NCBI GenBank assembly: GCA_964567045.1
Contig: CAZMLE010000052.1
Span: 1-26,611, forward strand
Direction: 5' to 3'
From: JAFNGF01 sp964567045
GTDB taxonomy: Bacteria; Planctomycetota; Phycisphaerae; Sedimentisphaerales; Anaerobacaceae
Length of the DNA stretch: 26,611 nucleotides
This document shows positions 7,326 to 15,486 of the stretch, one piece after another. The position numbers were made by a program, and so were the translations under genes. The notes below the pieces were generated by a model that was not told where the DNA came from, made no database searches, and saw only the letters and a program-made list of their open reading frames with translations. The first letter of the stretch is position 1, and the number at the start of each line of letters is the position of its first letter.

Positions 7326-8216
7326 TTAGCGCCGTGGTGGAGTCACGCCGCCAGTTCCTATGCCGTCGTGCACCAGGAACGAGTCTTTTCTATCCATAGG
7401 CTCGCTTGCACCAACTACAGGTGCACCGCCTCGTCTTATATCGCCGCCATCCCAGAAGGTGTAGATGTTATCGTCGTTGATGGCGCAGTAAGACCTTTTC
7501 TCAAAGAGCGTATGGGAGTCCATAAACAGGACGTTCTGACCGTCTTCCTGGTGAGAGATCGAGTTTCCGTACTTCTGCTGGTCTACGTTGGTGCCGGTGG
7601 GATTGAACTGCGCTATAGTCTTGGCCGTTGCGGCTGGTGAATCGAGCCACGGGCTGCGATCTCCCGCTATTGCCATGCCCGGTTCGCTGGATGTAGTCAG
7701 GGCATACAGACCGAAGGGCAGATGATAGGTGTAGCTGCAGCACTTTAGCGGATCACTGCCGAAGTCCCAGCAGTCGATGAATTCCATGTTGCCGGCTCCG
7801 ACCTCGTTGGAGAGCTTAAATTCTGACGTTCCGGAGTCGCTCTTGCAGACGAACGACTTAGGCGTGACCTCGGAGTACTTTACCAGCAGATAGAAGCAGG
7901 AGCTGATGCTTGCGCGGCCGCCGCTGCCGGTTGCATCCAGGCCAAAAGCTAGCTGTCGGGTAAGAGCATTCCACACGACGGATTGGTTGCCGGCCCAGAC
8001 GGTGTTTCTGCCGCCGGCACGGGGCAGCTCGTCCTCATAATCGCCGGCGTAGATCAGCATTGCCTTGCCGATGCCGGACAAATTGCTTCCGCAAACCATC
8101 CGGAAGGCAATCTGCCTGACCCTGGCCAAGGCGGGCATCAGAATGCCCATCAATAGAGCTATGATCGCAATCACGACCAATAGCTCAACCAGAGTAAAAC
8201 CTCTCTTTTTTCTCAT
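7326..8216 (-). CDS. prepilin-like secreted protein B (H-X9-DG type)
   Basis: This 296-aa protein is a close paralog of gene A. It has the same prepilin N-terminus (MRKKRG, then FTLVELLVVIAIIALLMGI), the same Cys-containing core (SSCFYLLVKYSEVTPKSF), and SHQEDGQNVLFMDSH near the end. It has a slightly longer, Gly/Pro-rich tail. The open frame continues upstream to 8273, but the start at 8216 is chosen because GGAGAAAG lies just before it and because it aligns with gene A. It is transcribed on the same strand as gene A with a terminator between them, so each gene probably has its own transcript. Family function is likely cell-surface or pseudopilus related. Confidence 0.9.
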   Translation of the reverse strand: MRKKRGFTLVELLVVIAIIALLMGILMPALARVRQIAFRMVCGSNLSGIGKAMLIYAGDYEDELPRAGGRNTVWAGNQSVVWNALTRQLAFGLDATGSGGRASISSCFYLLVKYSEVTPKSFVCKSDSGTSEFKLSNEVGAGNMEFIDCWDFGSDPLKCCSYTYHLPFGLYALTTSSEPGMAIAGDRSPWLDSPAATAKTIAQFNPTGTNVDQQKYGNSISHQEDGQNVLFMDSHTLFEKRSYCAINDDNIYTFWDGGDIRRGGAPVVGASEPMDRKDSFLVHDGIGTGGVTPPRR

Positions 8217-8240
8217 GATTCTTTCTCCTTGCATATAGTT

Positions 8241-8358
8241 GGGATTCGCAAGTGCGACCGTTCCGGAGCACATCGTGGCTCACGTTTTCTTGATGGATAA
8301 ATGCCTTTTCCAGTCCAAACGCAAGACGCCAAAAGCCTGCTTCATCTTTGCGAATCCC
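8241..8358 (-). promoter_or_regulatory. structured leader of prepilin-like gene B (candidate cis-RNA)
   Basis: GGGATTCGCAA (8241-8251) and TTGCGAATCCC (8348-8358) form an 11-bp perfect stem enclosing about 96 nt, 24 bp before the gene start. It matches the leader of gene A in position, closing stem and interior motifs (CTTTTGGCG, GGAAAAGGCATTTAT). The base-pair difference between the two stems is matched on both arms, which favours a real structure. Confidence 0.6.
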
Positions 8359-8433
8359 ATTAACAACATACCGATTCCGCTCAAGAACGGTCGGCTCAAA
8401 TTCATAGTTACAACCAAAAGGGTTTTAACGGCG

Positions 8434-8519
8434 GGCAGGTTTGCGGTATGAAGTCAGAATCGAAATATGATAACGGTTTTATGTTATGATAACGGTCTGG
8501 AACCTACCCGTTTCTAAGT
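8434..8519 (-). promoter_or_regulatory. upstream conserved element of prepilin-like gene B
   Basis: GGCAGGTTT (8434-8442) and AACCTACC (8501-8508) repeat the inverted arrangement seen upstream of gene A. In addition TATGATAACGGT occurs twice (8466-8477 and 8485-8496), a 12-bp direct repeat with 19-bp period that could be a pair of regulator sites. The rest of 8359-8617 is AT-rich with no gene visible. Confidence 0.45.
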
Positions 8520-8617
8520 CCAATAATAGCAAACCAAAAAATCTTTGTCAATCAAATTTTCGTCAAATTTCAAAAGTTTCTTGAAAAAATTCCTCGTTCG
8601 CTTAGTATCTTTATTTT

Positions 8618-10063
8618 ATGCTCGGAATCGCAGATATGGCTGTCCAAAAGAGTCTTGAAAACATAAAAAGCCTGCTAAGAAGGCATCGCCAGAGCCATCT
8701 TCTGGCGTTCTGGGACCAGCTAAGTCAAGCCCAAAAGCAGAATTTGCTCAGCCAGATCGAGGAGCTGGATTTCCCGCAAATAGATAATTGGGTGGCGAAT
8801 TTAGTCAAAAAAACGCCCACTGCTCTTAGCCAGGTCGATTTTGTCCCGGCGCCAATTTACAGTGCCCGTCCTACCGGCGAAGTGCAAAAAGGCAAGTACA
8901 GCCAGGCTATAGAGCTGGGCAAAAAGCTGGTATCGGCCGGCAAGGTCGCTGCCCTGGTTGTGGCGGGCGGGCAGGGAACCAGGCTGGGCTTCGAGGGGCC
9001 AAAAGGTGATCTGTCCGTCAGCCCCGTCAAGAATAAGACCCTGTTTCGGTTGTTTGCCGAGTACATCACCGCGGCCGCGGAAAAATACCGCACCGTCTTG
9101 CCCTGGTTTATTATGGCCAGCCCCTTGAATTACCAGCAGACCATCGACATTTTTCGCGTCAACGATTACTACGGCCTGGACCAAAACAACGTCTTCATCT
9201 TTGAGCAAGGTACGCTCCCTAATTTCAGCTTCGATGGCAGGATTCTGCTGGCTGATAAAGCCAGTATCGCGTGCTCGCCGGATGGGCATGGCGGCAGCTT
9301 CAAGGCGCTTCGCCGAAGCGGCGCCCTGCAGGATATGAAAAAACGCGGCATAGAATTCATAAGCTATTTCCAGGTTGACAATCCGCTGGTCAATATCTGT
9401 GATCCGCTTTTTATCGGCCTGCACGCACTGGATAAGGCCGAGATGTCTTCAAAGGTCCTTATTAAGGCCTACCCCAAAGAAAAGCTGGGCAATTTCTGCC
9501 TGGTCGACGGCAAGGTAAAGGTCATTGAATACAGCGATATGCCCGACGAATTGGCGGAGAGACGAAAGCCTGACGGCTCGCTGGTCTTTGAAATGGGCAG
9601 CATCGCCATCCACATTATCAGTCGCAACCTCGTGGAAAAGTTGGACGCTCAGGCTTGTCCGCTGCCTTTGCACCGCGCGGTCAAACAGATTCCGCACATA
9701 GACGACAGCGGAAACCTTGTCGAGCCTGCTGAGCCTAACGGCATAAAGCTGGAAAGCTTTGTCTTTGATGCAGTGCCGCTGGCCTCAAAGTCGATAATCC
9801 TGGAAACGCTAAGAGAGCAGGAATTTGCCCCGATAAAAAACGCTGCCGGCGTCGATAGTCCTGAAACCGCAAGGCAGCTTATGATTGGCCGGGCGGCTGA
9901 CTGGCTCGAATCAGCAGGTGTCACCATTCCCCGAAAACCCGATGGCTCAGTCGATTGCCTTATTGAAATCGCGCCGAGCTTTGCCCTTGACAAAGATGAC
10001 ATCAAGACAAAACTGCATCAGATACCCCAAATCAAATCCGGCGACAAAGTGTACCTCGAGTGA
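8618..10063 (+). CDS. UDP-sugar pyrophosphorylase (UAP1/UDPGP family)
   Basis: This nucleotidyltransferase joins UTP to a sugar 1-phosphate. The 481-aa protein has the eukaryote-like UAP1/UGP fold. An N-terminal helical part contains SHLLAFWDQLSQAQKQ. The nucleotide loop VVAGGQGTRLGFEGPKG is near residue 115. The central part has YFQVDNPLVNICDP and KEKLGNFCLVDGK followed by IEYSDMPDEL, then a C-terminal beta domain. N-acetylglucosamine-1-phosphate or glucose-1-phosphate could be the substrate; the sequence alone does not decide. Two starts are possible, ATG 8618 and ATG 8636, neither with a strong ribosome site. The stop overlaps the next start by 4 bp. A decayed second copy of its 3' end is at 12860-13086. 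Confidence 0.88.
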   Translation: MLGIADMAVQKSLENIKSLLRRHRQSHLLAFWDQLSQAQKQNLLSQIEELDFPQIDNWVANLVKKTPTALSQVDFVPAPIYSARPTGEVQKGKYSQAIELGKKLVSAGKVAALVVAGGQGTRLGFEGPKGDLSVSPVKNKTLFRLFAEYITAAAEKYRTVLPWFIMASPLNYQQTIDIFRVNDYYGLDQNNVFIFEQGTLPNFSFDGRILLADKASIACSPDGHGGSFKALRRSGALQDMKKRGIEFISYFQVDNPLVNICDPLFIGLHALDKAEMSSKVLIKAYPKEKLGNFCLVDGKVKVIEYSDMPDELAERRKPDGSLVFEMGSIAIHIISRNLVEKLDAQACPLPLHRAVKQIPHIDDSGNLVEPAEPNGIKLESFVFDAVPLASKSIILETLREQEFAPIKNAAGVDSPETARQLMIGRAADWLESAGVTIPRKPDGSVDCLIEIAPSFALDKDDIKTKLHQIPQIKSGDKVYLE

Positions 10064-11607
10064 CTAAGGAGAAACTGGGACACAATGGAACTACAAGTAT
10101 GCCGAGCAGCACCTTTCTCTCAACGGTCTTATCGTGGGTCCGCGGCCAGCGCATTGCCGGGTGGATGTTGCTTGGTCTTGTGGTGGGCCTGGCAGTGACT
10201 ATTCGCTGGCGGATAAATTTCAGCCAAAAGCTCATGCCCGGAAACAACGGGGCGTATTATCTGGTGCAGGTTCGCTCGCTGCTGGAGGACGGCAGGCTGC
10301 ATCTTTCCGCTCCACCGTTTATATTCTATATGGAGGCGCTGGCTGCCCGGCTGCTGTTAATGCTGTGGGCAGGAAGCTCTGCCCAGTGCATCGTCTGGGC
10401 CTGCAAAGGCGTGGACAGCGTTCTGCCGGCCCTGGCGGCGGTGCCGGTCTTCTTACCGGCCCGGGCCTGGTCTTGCACGAGGACACGTCCACTTTTTTGG
10501 CCCGGCTTTACTGTCAGCCTCTTCAGCGTACTTTACTTTCCCGTTTTGCTGATGACGGGCGACTTCCACAAAAACGCAGCCGGCATGGTCTGGCTACTGC
10601 TTTTTATCTACCTGCTGTACCTATCTCTGAAACATCAGGCATGGAAGCACTATCTGCTGGCGGGGCTGTTCCTGGTGCTGACGGGTCTGACCCACCAGGG
10701 CCCATTCGGCGTGGCGCTTTTGCTGCTGGTTGTGGTTGTGGCAATCTCTCTGCTGTCCGGCCAAATGCTCCGGCAGATAGCAAAGCTGGCGGCCATAGCA
10801 ATCATCCTGCTGCTTCCAGCAGCGGCCGCACTGTATTTTTCCCTCGGTTCGCTCAGCACCAGGGAACTTGTCAGCGTAGTCCCTTGGCCGACCGGCTTTT
10901 TTGAAAGGCCTATGCTCTTTGCAATTCTCACTGGCGGCGGCATCTTTGGGGGCTTTGCCAATCTGGTGAACCTCGTCATCGTCACGGTCATAGCTATTCT
11001 TGGCATTATACTACTGCGGCGGAGATGGTCGACGCTGCCGCAGTCCGACCGCACGCTGGTTGCCGCAGCGGCGGTCACCACCCTGTTTCTGGCATCGCCT
11101 CTTATCGGGCTGAGATATTCAGGCCGGCTGCTGCTTATGGCCTATGCCCCAGCCGCGGTGGTGCTGGCGTTTCTACTGACGAGGCTCGACAATCGTCCAG
11201 CCAGATGGGCAGTTACTGTCATTGCCCTGGTCTCGACCGTAACGCTGTCGGCGGGGATGTTACGGCATGGTCGGCCACCGAGCATCACTGAACCTGCTTA
11301 CGACGAGCTGCATCAAATGGTCGGCCTTATAACCGACCCGAAAAAAAGCCTGGTAGTGGCTCGACACGGGCTTGAATGGTGGGCGGGGTGGGTGCTGGCA
11401 ACCAACGTCGCAGAAGCAAACTCATTTGATGCCAAGACCATAAGCAAATATCCGGCAGTGTTCTATTTGCAGCAGATTGCCGATACGCCGAGCTATGGAC
11501 CTGCTGGGCCGGCAGGTCCACCTTTTCCTGAAGCCCAGGCCCCCTGCGGAGCCGAGGTGATCTTTCAGGGGCGGTACTTCCGCCTGGCCAAATCCTCTGT
11601 CAAGTAA
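10060..11607 (+). CDS. multi-spanning membrane protein, possible GT-C glycosyltransferase
   Basis: The 515-aa product has about ten hydrophobic segments spread from residue 25 to 410 and a soluble C-terminal tail. The first loop after the first membrane segment reads NNGAYYLVQVRSLLEDGRL, resembling the first extracytoplasmic loop of GT-C enzymes such as the PMT/ArnT class. The acidic residue usually expected before AYY is Asn here. Sugar transfer from a lipid-linked donor is therefore only a suggestion. The GTG start overlaps the pyrophosphorylase stop (GTGA), implying translational coupling; an in-frame ATG at 10099 is the alternative. The pairing suggests a role in cell-envelope glycan synthesis. 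Confidence 0.7.
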   Translation: MTKEKLGHNGTTSMPSSTFLSTVLSWVRGQRIAGWMLLGLVVGLAVTIRWRINFSQKLMPGNNGAYYLVQVRSLLEDGRLHLSAPPFIFYMEALAARLLLMLWAGSSAQCIVWACKGVDSVLPALAAVPVFLPARAWSCTRTRPLFWPGFTVSLFSVLYFPVLLMTGDFHKNAAGMVWLLLFIYLLYLSLKHQAWKHYLLAGLFLVLTGLTHQGPFGVALLLLVVVVAISLLSGQMLRQIAKLAAIAIILLLPAAAALYFSLGSLSTRELVSVVPWPTGFFERPMLFAILTGGGIFGGFANLVNLVIVTVIAILGIILLRRRWSTLPQSDRTLVAAAAVTTLFLASPLIGLRYSGRLLLMAYAPAAVVLAFLLTRLDNRPARWAVTVIALVSTVTLSAGMLRHGRPPSITEPAYDELHQMVGLITDPKKSLVVARHGLEWWAGWVLATNVAEANSFDAKTISKYPAVFYLQQIADTPSYGPAGPAGPPFPEAQAPCGAEVIFQGRYFRLAKSSVK

Positions 11608-11668
11608 GGCGGGCCACTTGGCCAAGACCAGTTCATCGTCGGCCAACTCTTGCGCACAAATCCCTAAT

Positions 11669-11763
11669 TTATTTGGTATAGAATTTGTGCAAGGTCAGTG
11701 ACGTATACTTTTCGCCCGCCTTGAGAAGAACGGCCGGAAATTGCCGCCCCTTCGGCGTATCGC
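11669..11763 (-). pseudogene. remnant of aldose 1-epimerase 3' end
   Basis: Positions 11670-11718 are identical over 49 bp to 13148-13196, the 3' end of galM. Homology continues more weakly to about 11763. Read on the minus strand it still gives a GEKYTSLTLHKFYTK-like ending and a stop codon (11669-11671). No upstream part of the gene remains. It lies between the membrane-protein gene and the PEP-CTERM gene; the remaining 11608-11811 stretch holds no other gene. Confidence 0.85.
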
Positions 11764-11811
11764 ACGCCAACACAGGCCCTGTTTGTTATCTTACCAAACA
11801 AACGACCAAAT

Positions 11812-12585
11812 TCAAGCCCACTTCTTTCTTTTTCGCAGTATCAGCGTACCCAGACCAAACAGCAGAACGGTACTTGGCTCCGGAATCGGTGCCACCTTGT
11901 CGAAAAGGTATATGATGTCATCGTAGTCCTCGTCACCCAACGTTAACCCGTCCCACGGCATATCCTCCCAAGCTACAAGGTAGGGTTTACCTAGCGTGAC
12001 AGCCGTTGCACCTGTACCATAGTCCACGTAGATTGTCCTCCCTCTGGCCCCGGGAAGATCGAAAGTCATCATGTGATCCCAACCTCGGCTGTTAAGAGCA
12101 GCCTCCGAGTAGTATATCCCAAAAGGGTCGGAATTTAGATACCACCCGAAGTTTGTACCAGTGCCAAGACTGGTCTTCACAGCCGGATATGGGGCACTGG
12201 CTGTGCCATCACCCGCAAAGCCAAATCCGGACCACGGCTCCAAAAGGGCAGTCCGATTTGCACCAACACCGGGGTCCATATACAGACCAATGCTATTCCA
12301 ACATGTTGTGGTGAGGCCGATTAGCGCTATTGAACCATCGAGCTGCTCCCATATCTCGTCAAGCTCAACAAGAAGCGAGTCAACATCACGATTAGCGGTG
12401 TAAGCGGTATTCTGAATATCATTGATCGCTTGGTAGATATCGACAAGGTTGTCACCGTTCGCAGTCGGAATGCCGTTGACCACCCCGCTATAGAAATCAT
12501 TCGCCACATTCGGCGGGAAGGGCCCGGCGAGAGCCAAAGCCGGGACCATACTCAGAACTCCAAGAATCGTAAGTGCTTTTCTCAT
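11812..12585 (-). CDS. PEP-CTERM surface protein with DUF4114-like domain
   Basis: The 257-aa protein has a Sec signal peptide (MRKALTILGVLSMVPALALA) and a canonical C-terminal sorting signal: PIPEPSTVLLFGLGTLIL followed by RKRKK. Such proteins are processed by an exosortase and are generally attached to the cell surface or matrix. Residues about 165-230 contain YLVAWEDMPWDG and LGDEDYDDIIYLF, which fit the calcium-binding-like end of DUF4114 domains. The start is well supported by GGAGG in the leader. No exosortase or extracellular polysaccharide gene is seen in the window. Confidence 0.88.
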   Translation of the reverse strand: MRKALTILGVLSMVPALALAGPFPPNVANDFYSGVVNGIPTANGDNLVDIYQAINDIQNTAYTANRDVDSLLVELDEIWEQLDGSIALIGLTTTCWNSIGLYMDPGVGANRTALLEPWSGFGFAGDGTASAPYPAVKTSLGTGTNFGWYLNSDPFGIYYSEAALNSRGWDHMMTFDLPGARGRTIYVDYGTGATAVTLGKPYLVAWEDMPWDGLTLGDEDYDDIIYLFDKVAPIPEPSTVLLFGLGTLILRKRKKWA

Positions 12586-12644
12586 CGTCTACCTCCTCTC
12601 TGGAATCCCCAAAATTATGTCATGCGCTCCTTCATTCTGCTTCC

Positions 12645-12677
12645 GCCGACCAAGTCTCCTTGATAATCTTAGTCGGC
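12645..12677 (-). promoter_or_regulatory. hairpin in the leader of the PEP-CTERM gene
   Basis: GCCGACCAAG (12645-12654) pairs with CTTAGTCGGC (12668-12677), forming ten pairs including one G-T, around a 13-nt loop about 60 bp before the start codon. It contains AAGGAG on the minus strand in its loop. It may be a regulatory or stability element. No known class was recognised. Confidence 0.4.
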
Positions 12678-12859
12678 ACTCGACAGTCAAAAGGCGCACT
12701 GACACGCCGCACGCGCGGTTACGCCTTAAATAAATTTTACCGGGTATGAAAAAAATATAGCGACTTTTCCTTGCCGCTCCTCATTATTCCAAGAATAAAA
12801 CGTATCAGATCGAGTCCCATCTGTCAAGGACAAAATAAGCGCTGTCTTAAAAAAATCTA

Positions 12860-13086
12860 TTTGAAGGACCGAGCCGTCAAGATAATTCCCGATGTTGGCC
12901 AAAAAGGAGACGTAGTCAAACCTGCTGAGCCTAACGGCATAAAGCTGGAAAGCCTCCAAAACCGGACGGCTCAGTCGATTGTCTTATTGAAATCGCCCCC
13001 AGTTTTGCCCTTGACAAAGACGACATCACACCCAAGCTGAGCCAGATACCCGAAATAAAGCCGAAAGACAGAATCTATCTTGCGGA
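12860..13086 (+). pseudogene. remnant of the UDP-sugar pyrophosphorylase 3' end
   Basis: This stretch aligns with the C-terminal part of the intact gene (about 9667-10060). It contains a 33-bp identical block (12920-12952 equals 9725-9757) encoding PAEPNGIKLES. It continues after an internal deletion of about 175 bp with SVDCLIEIAPSFALDKDDI-like sequence, now shifted in frame. Its divergence outside the identical block suggests an old copy. It is on the same strand as the intact gene and lies convergent to galM. The 12678-12859 stretch before it holds nothing recognisable. Confidence 0.85.
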
Positions 13087-13111
13087 GCAGGTGTCTGTGC
13101 TCAGGGGCCAG

Positions 13112-13146
13112 CATCCCGATCCCTGATCCCCGATCCCTGAACCCTG
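13112..13146. repeat. degenerate heptanucleotide array (locus 1)
   Basis: Five consecutive 7-bp units occur: CATCCCG, ATCCCTG, ATCCCCG, ATCCCTG and AACCCTG. The array ends exactly at the galM stop codon (13147-13149), between the pyrophosphorylase remnant and galM. Confidence 0.8.
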
Positions 13147-14262
13147 CTATTTGGTATAGAATTTGTGCAAGGTCAGTGACGTATACTTTTCGCCCGGTTT
13201 GAGAACAACGGACGGAAAGTTCGGCTTGTTCGGCGAATCGGGAAAGTGCTGAGTCTCCAGGCAGAATCCGTAGTGCTTTTTGTAGGCCTTGCCGCCTTTG
13301 CCGGTTACATCCAGGAAGTTTGCGGTGTAGAGCTGCACGCCCGGCTCAGTAGTGTGAACCTCCATCACCCGTCCGCTGGTCGGCTCGTAAACCCTTGCGC
13401 ACAGAGCTAACTTGCCGCCGCCGCTATTGAGCACGTAGTTATGGTCGTAGCCGCTTCCGACCTGGCCAATCCGGGCTCCGATTGCCATCGCTTTGGTAAA
13501 ATCCAGCGGCGAATCCTTCACGCTCCGGATTTCGCCTGTCGGTATCAGGCCCTCGCCGAAAACTGTGTACCTGTCGGCGTTGAGCATAAGCTCATGTCCG
13601 AGAACGTCACCATTTCCCTGCCCGGCAAGATTCCAATAGCTGTGATTGGTCAAGTTGACTATGGTTGTCTTATGGGTCTGGCCCTCATAACTGATTTTTA
13701 GCTCATTATTATTAGTGAGTGTGTACGTCACGGTGCAGGCAAGATTCCCAGGGTATCCTTCTTCGCCGTCGTTGCTGAGGTAGCTCAATCGAACAAATGC
13801 CTCATTGCCCTGGGCCTTTATCTCTTCGAGTTTCCACAGGACTTTGTCGAATCCCTTTCTTCCGCCGTGGATGTGGTTAGGCCCATTGTTAGCCGCCAGT
13901 TTATACTCGATGCCGTCGAGCACAAACTTTGCGCCGCCGATTCGGTTGGCGTACCTGCCGACCGTTGCTCCGAAGAATGAGCCTCTTTTGATGTACTGTT
14001 CGAGGTTATCATAGCCTAACGTGAGGTCGGCGAGATTGCCTTGCCGGTCCGGCGCCTCCATCGAAACCAGTATCGCACCGTAGTTGGTAATCTTAGCTTT
14101 TAGCCCATTGCGATTCGTCAGCGTGTACAAATCGACCGCCTGTCCATCGGGCGTTTTGCCGAAAGGTTCTGTTTTGATGCTCATTCCGCTCATCTCCCTA
14201 CAGCCAAACACAGATATTGCCGCAAGCGCCCAAACCAAACTAATCCATACTTTTCTTCTCAT
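13147..14262 (-). CDS. galM: aldose 1-epimerase (galactose mutarotase), lipoprotein form
   Basis: It interconverts alpha and beta anomers of glucose or galactose. The 371-aa protein has the family motifs ANRIGGAKF, NGPNHIHGGRKGFDK (catalytic His), LTNHSYWNLAG (second catalytic His), YDHNYVL, and ETQHFPDSPNKPNFPS (catalytic Glu). The N-terminus VWISLVWALAAISVFGC is a signal peptide with a lipobox-like VFGC, so the enzyme is probably lipid-anchored outside the cytoplasmic membrane rather than cytosolic. Phe at the -2 position is unusual for a lipobox. The gene is monocistronic by appearance, and its 3' end abuts a heptamer array. A fragment of a second copy is at 11669-11763. Confidence 0.93.
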   Translation of the reverse strand: MRRKVWISLVWALAAISVFGCREMSGMSIKTEPFGKTPDGQAVDLYTLTNRNGLKAKITNYGAILVSMEAPDRQGNLADLTLGYDNLEQYIKRGSFFGATVGRYANRIGGAKFVLDGIEYKLAANNGPNHIHGGRKGFDKVLWKLEEIKAQGNEAFVRLSYLSNDGEEGYPGNLACTVTYTLTNNNELKISYEGQTHKTTIVNLTNHSYWNLAGQGNGDVLGHELMLNADRYTVFGEGLIPTGEIRSVKDSPLDFTKAMAIGARIGQVGSGYDHNYVLNSGGGKLALCARVYEPTSGRVMEVHTTEPGVQLYTANFLDVTGKGGKAYKKHYGFCLETQHFPDSPNKPNFPSVVLKPGEKYTSLTLHKFYTK

Positions 14263-14278
14263 ATTATGTGCCCCTTCT

Positions 14279-14326
14279 GGATTCCTGCTTGCGCAGGAAT
14301 GACATTACCCCCGCGAAAGCGGGGGT
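14279..14326. repeat. pair of REP-like hairpins
   Basis: ATTCCTGC-TTGC-GCAGGAAT (14281-14300) and ACCCCCGC-GAAA-GCGGGGGT (14307-14326) are perfect 8-bp stems. The first is the same element as 5524-5543 with the central C-G pair replaced by T-A on both arms. They lie just upstream of the galM start. Confidence 0.8.
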
Positions 14327-14513
14327 ACATGCTCCTGCGGCACAATACCGCCAAACCCAGCCAATTTCAATCAAAAGTGCTGATAGCACCGGAGAAAAAT
14401 CGAAAAATGAAAAAATTTTTATTCCTTTTGCAGCAAGAGGTTAGCTCAAAATCGCTTCCACAAAAAACCATTTTTTTCGCTTCAAACACGCAGATCCGTC
14501 CAATTATGGAACC

Positions 14514-14583
14514 GTTCGTTGTTCATTGTTCGTTGTTCATTGCTCGATGAACTGTGAACTATGAACGATGAACTATGAACTCA
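14514..14583. repeat. inverted degenerate heptanucleotide array (locus 2)
   Basis: Ten consecutive heptamers run from GTTCGTT, GTTCATT, GTTCGTT and GTTCATT through GCTCGAT to GAACTGT, GAACTAT, GAACGAT, GAACTAT and GAACTCA. The second half is the reverse complement of the first in pattern, so the array forms a long imperfect palindrome. The surrounding 14327-14681 stretch has no gene. Confidence 0.85.
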
Positions 14584-14590
14584 CAACGGT

Positions 14591-14630
14591 GCTAAAGAAA
14601 CTTTAGCGGAAGCGCTAAAGAATCTTGAGC
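14591..14630. repeat. two tandem 17-bp hairpins
   Basis: GCTAAAG-AAA-CTTTAGC (14591-14607) is a perfect hairpin. A second copy with one stem mismatch is at 14614-14630 (GCTAAAG-AAT-CTTGAGC). They lie about 50 bp before the broken ATPase gene and may be part of the same dispersed palindrome system. Confidence 0.6.
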
Positions 14631-14681
14631 ATAATAAGATAGATCCATTGAACCAGATCCATACTATAAGGGGACAGAATT

Positions 14682-15486
14682 ATGACAGAACTGGATATTC
14701 TGGAAGAGCCGACACCAATTGCACGGGGCGAACAGCCCAGAGCCGCGACCGTCAGGGAGCGGCCGCAAGGCCAAGCAACGCGACTCGGCGAAATCTTGCA
14801 GACGTACCCAAGTCCGCTTACGGGACTGAAATCGAAACCTAAACCGTGCCCGCAATGCGGAAAGGTCAAGCCGCTTGGATTGTTTGACAAATGCGGGCAG
14901 TGCTATCGCAAGATGATGTTTGACGCTATGCCGGCTGATGAAAAAGAGCATACCATCGCCGCTGTGGTGCCGCCTCGTATTTACAGGCACGGCTGGAGCA
15001 CCTGCCGGCTAAGCTGCAAGAGATGATTAAAACCCTGCCCGAAGATAAGGGGCTGCTGCTTTGGGGCGCGCCTGGGGCTGGAAAAACCTACGCAATGGCC
15101 GCTTTAGCACGCCAGTATATATCGCAGGCTTTACAGCGGCAAGGATAGGCTATGAGCTGCTGTGTTTGCAGCTTCGGGACACCTTCAAAAGCAAGGCCAC
15201 CGAGACCGAGTTATCAGTGATTAAGCCGTATCTCCAGGCGGACAAACTTTTTATCGAGGATGTCGGCACAACAAAGTCAGAGGGCAACATCGAGAGCGAC
15301 TTTTCGGTCAGAACGCTTCTGGTTCTGCTGGATTGGCGGCTGGAGAATTGCCTGCCGACGTTTTTAACGGGCAACAGACCGGTTGAGGAATTGGCTAAGA
15401 CCTTTGACGAAAGGGTCGCAAGCCGATTATTGCAGGCCTGCCAGGTTGTCAAGCTCACCGGCGCCGATAAAAGGAAACAGAACTGA
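14682..15486 (+). pseudogene. DnaC/IstB-like AAA+ ATPase with two frameshifts
   Basis: Three frames together give one helicase-loader-like protein. Frame one (14682 to about 14977) has a Cys motif, CPQCGKVK then CGQC. After a one-base loss near 14977, frame two gives YLQARLEHLPAKLQEM and the Walker A LLLWGAPGAGKTYAM. After a second one-base loss near 15140, frame three gives YELLCLQLRDTF, the Walker B LFIEDVGTTK and the sensor/arginine end FDERVASRLLQACQVV with LTGADKR. Such proteins load replicative helicases for phages and mobile elements or assist IS21-type transposases. No partner gene is present. The breaks could be decay or assembly error. Confidence 0.8.

Noticed and set aside
11762..11811. 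Terminator for the PEP-CTERM gene
   Set aside because: The only candidate, GTTTGTT with AACAAAC, is AT-rich and short with no following T-run, so support is too weak.
14514..14583. CRISPR array
   Set aside because: Units are 7 bp, contiguous and degenerate, with no spacers of constant length and no cas genes.
14682..15486. Programmed frameshifting in the ATPase gene
   Set aside because: No slippery heptamer or downstream structure was evident at either shift, and two shifts in one gene make decay or error more likely.
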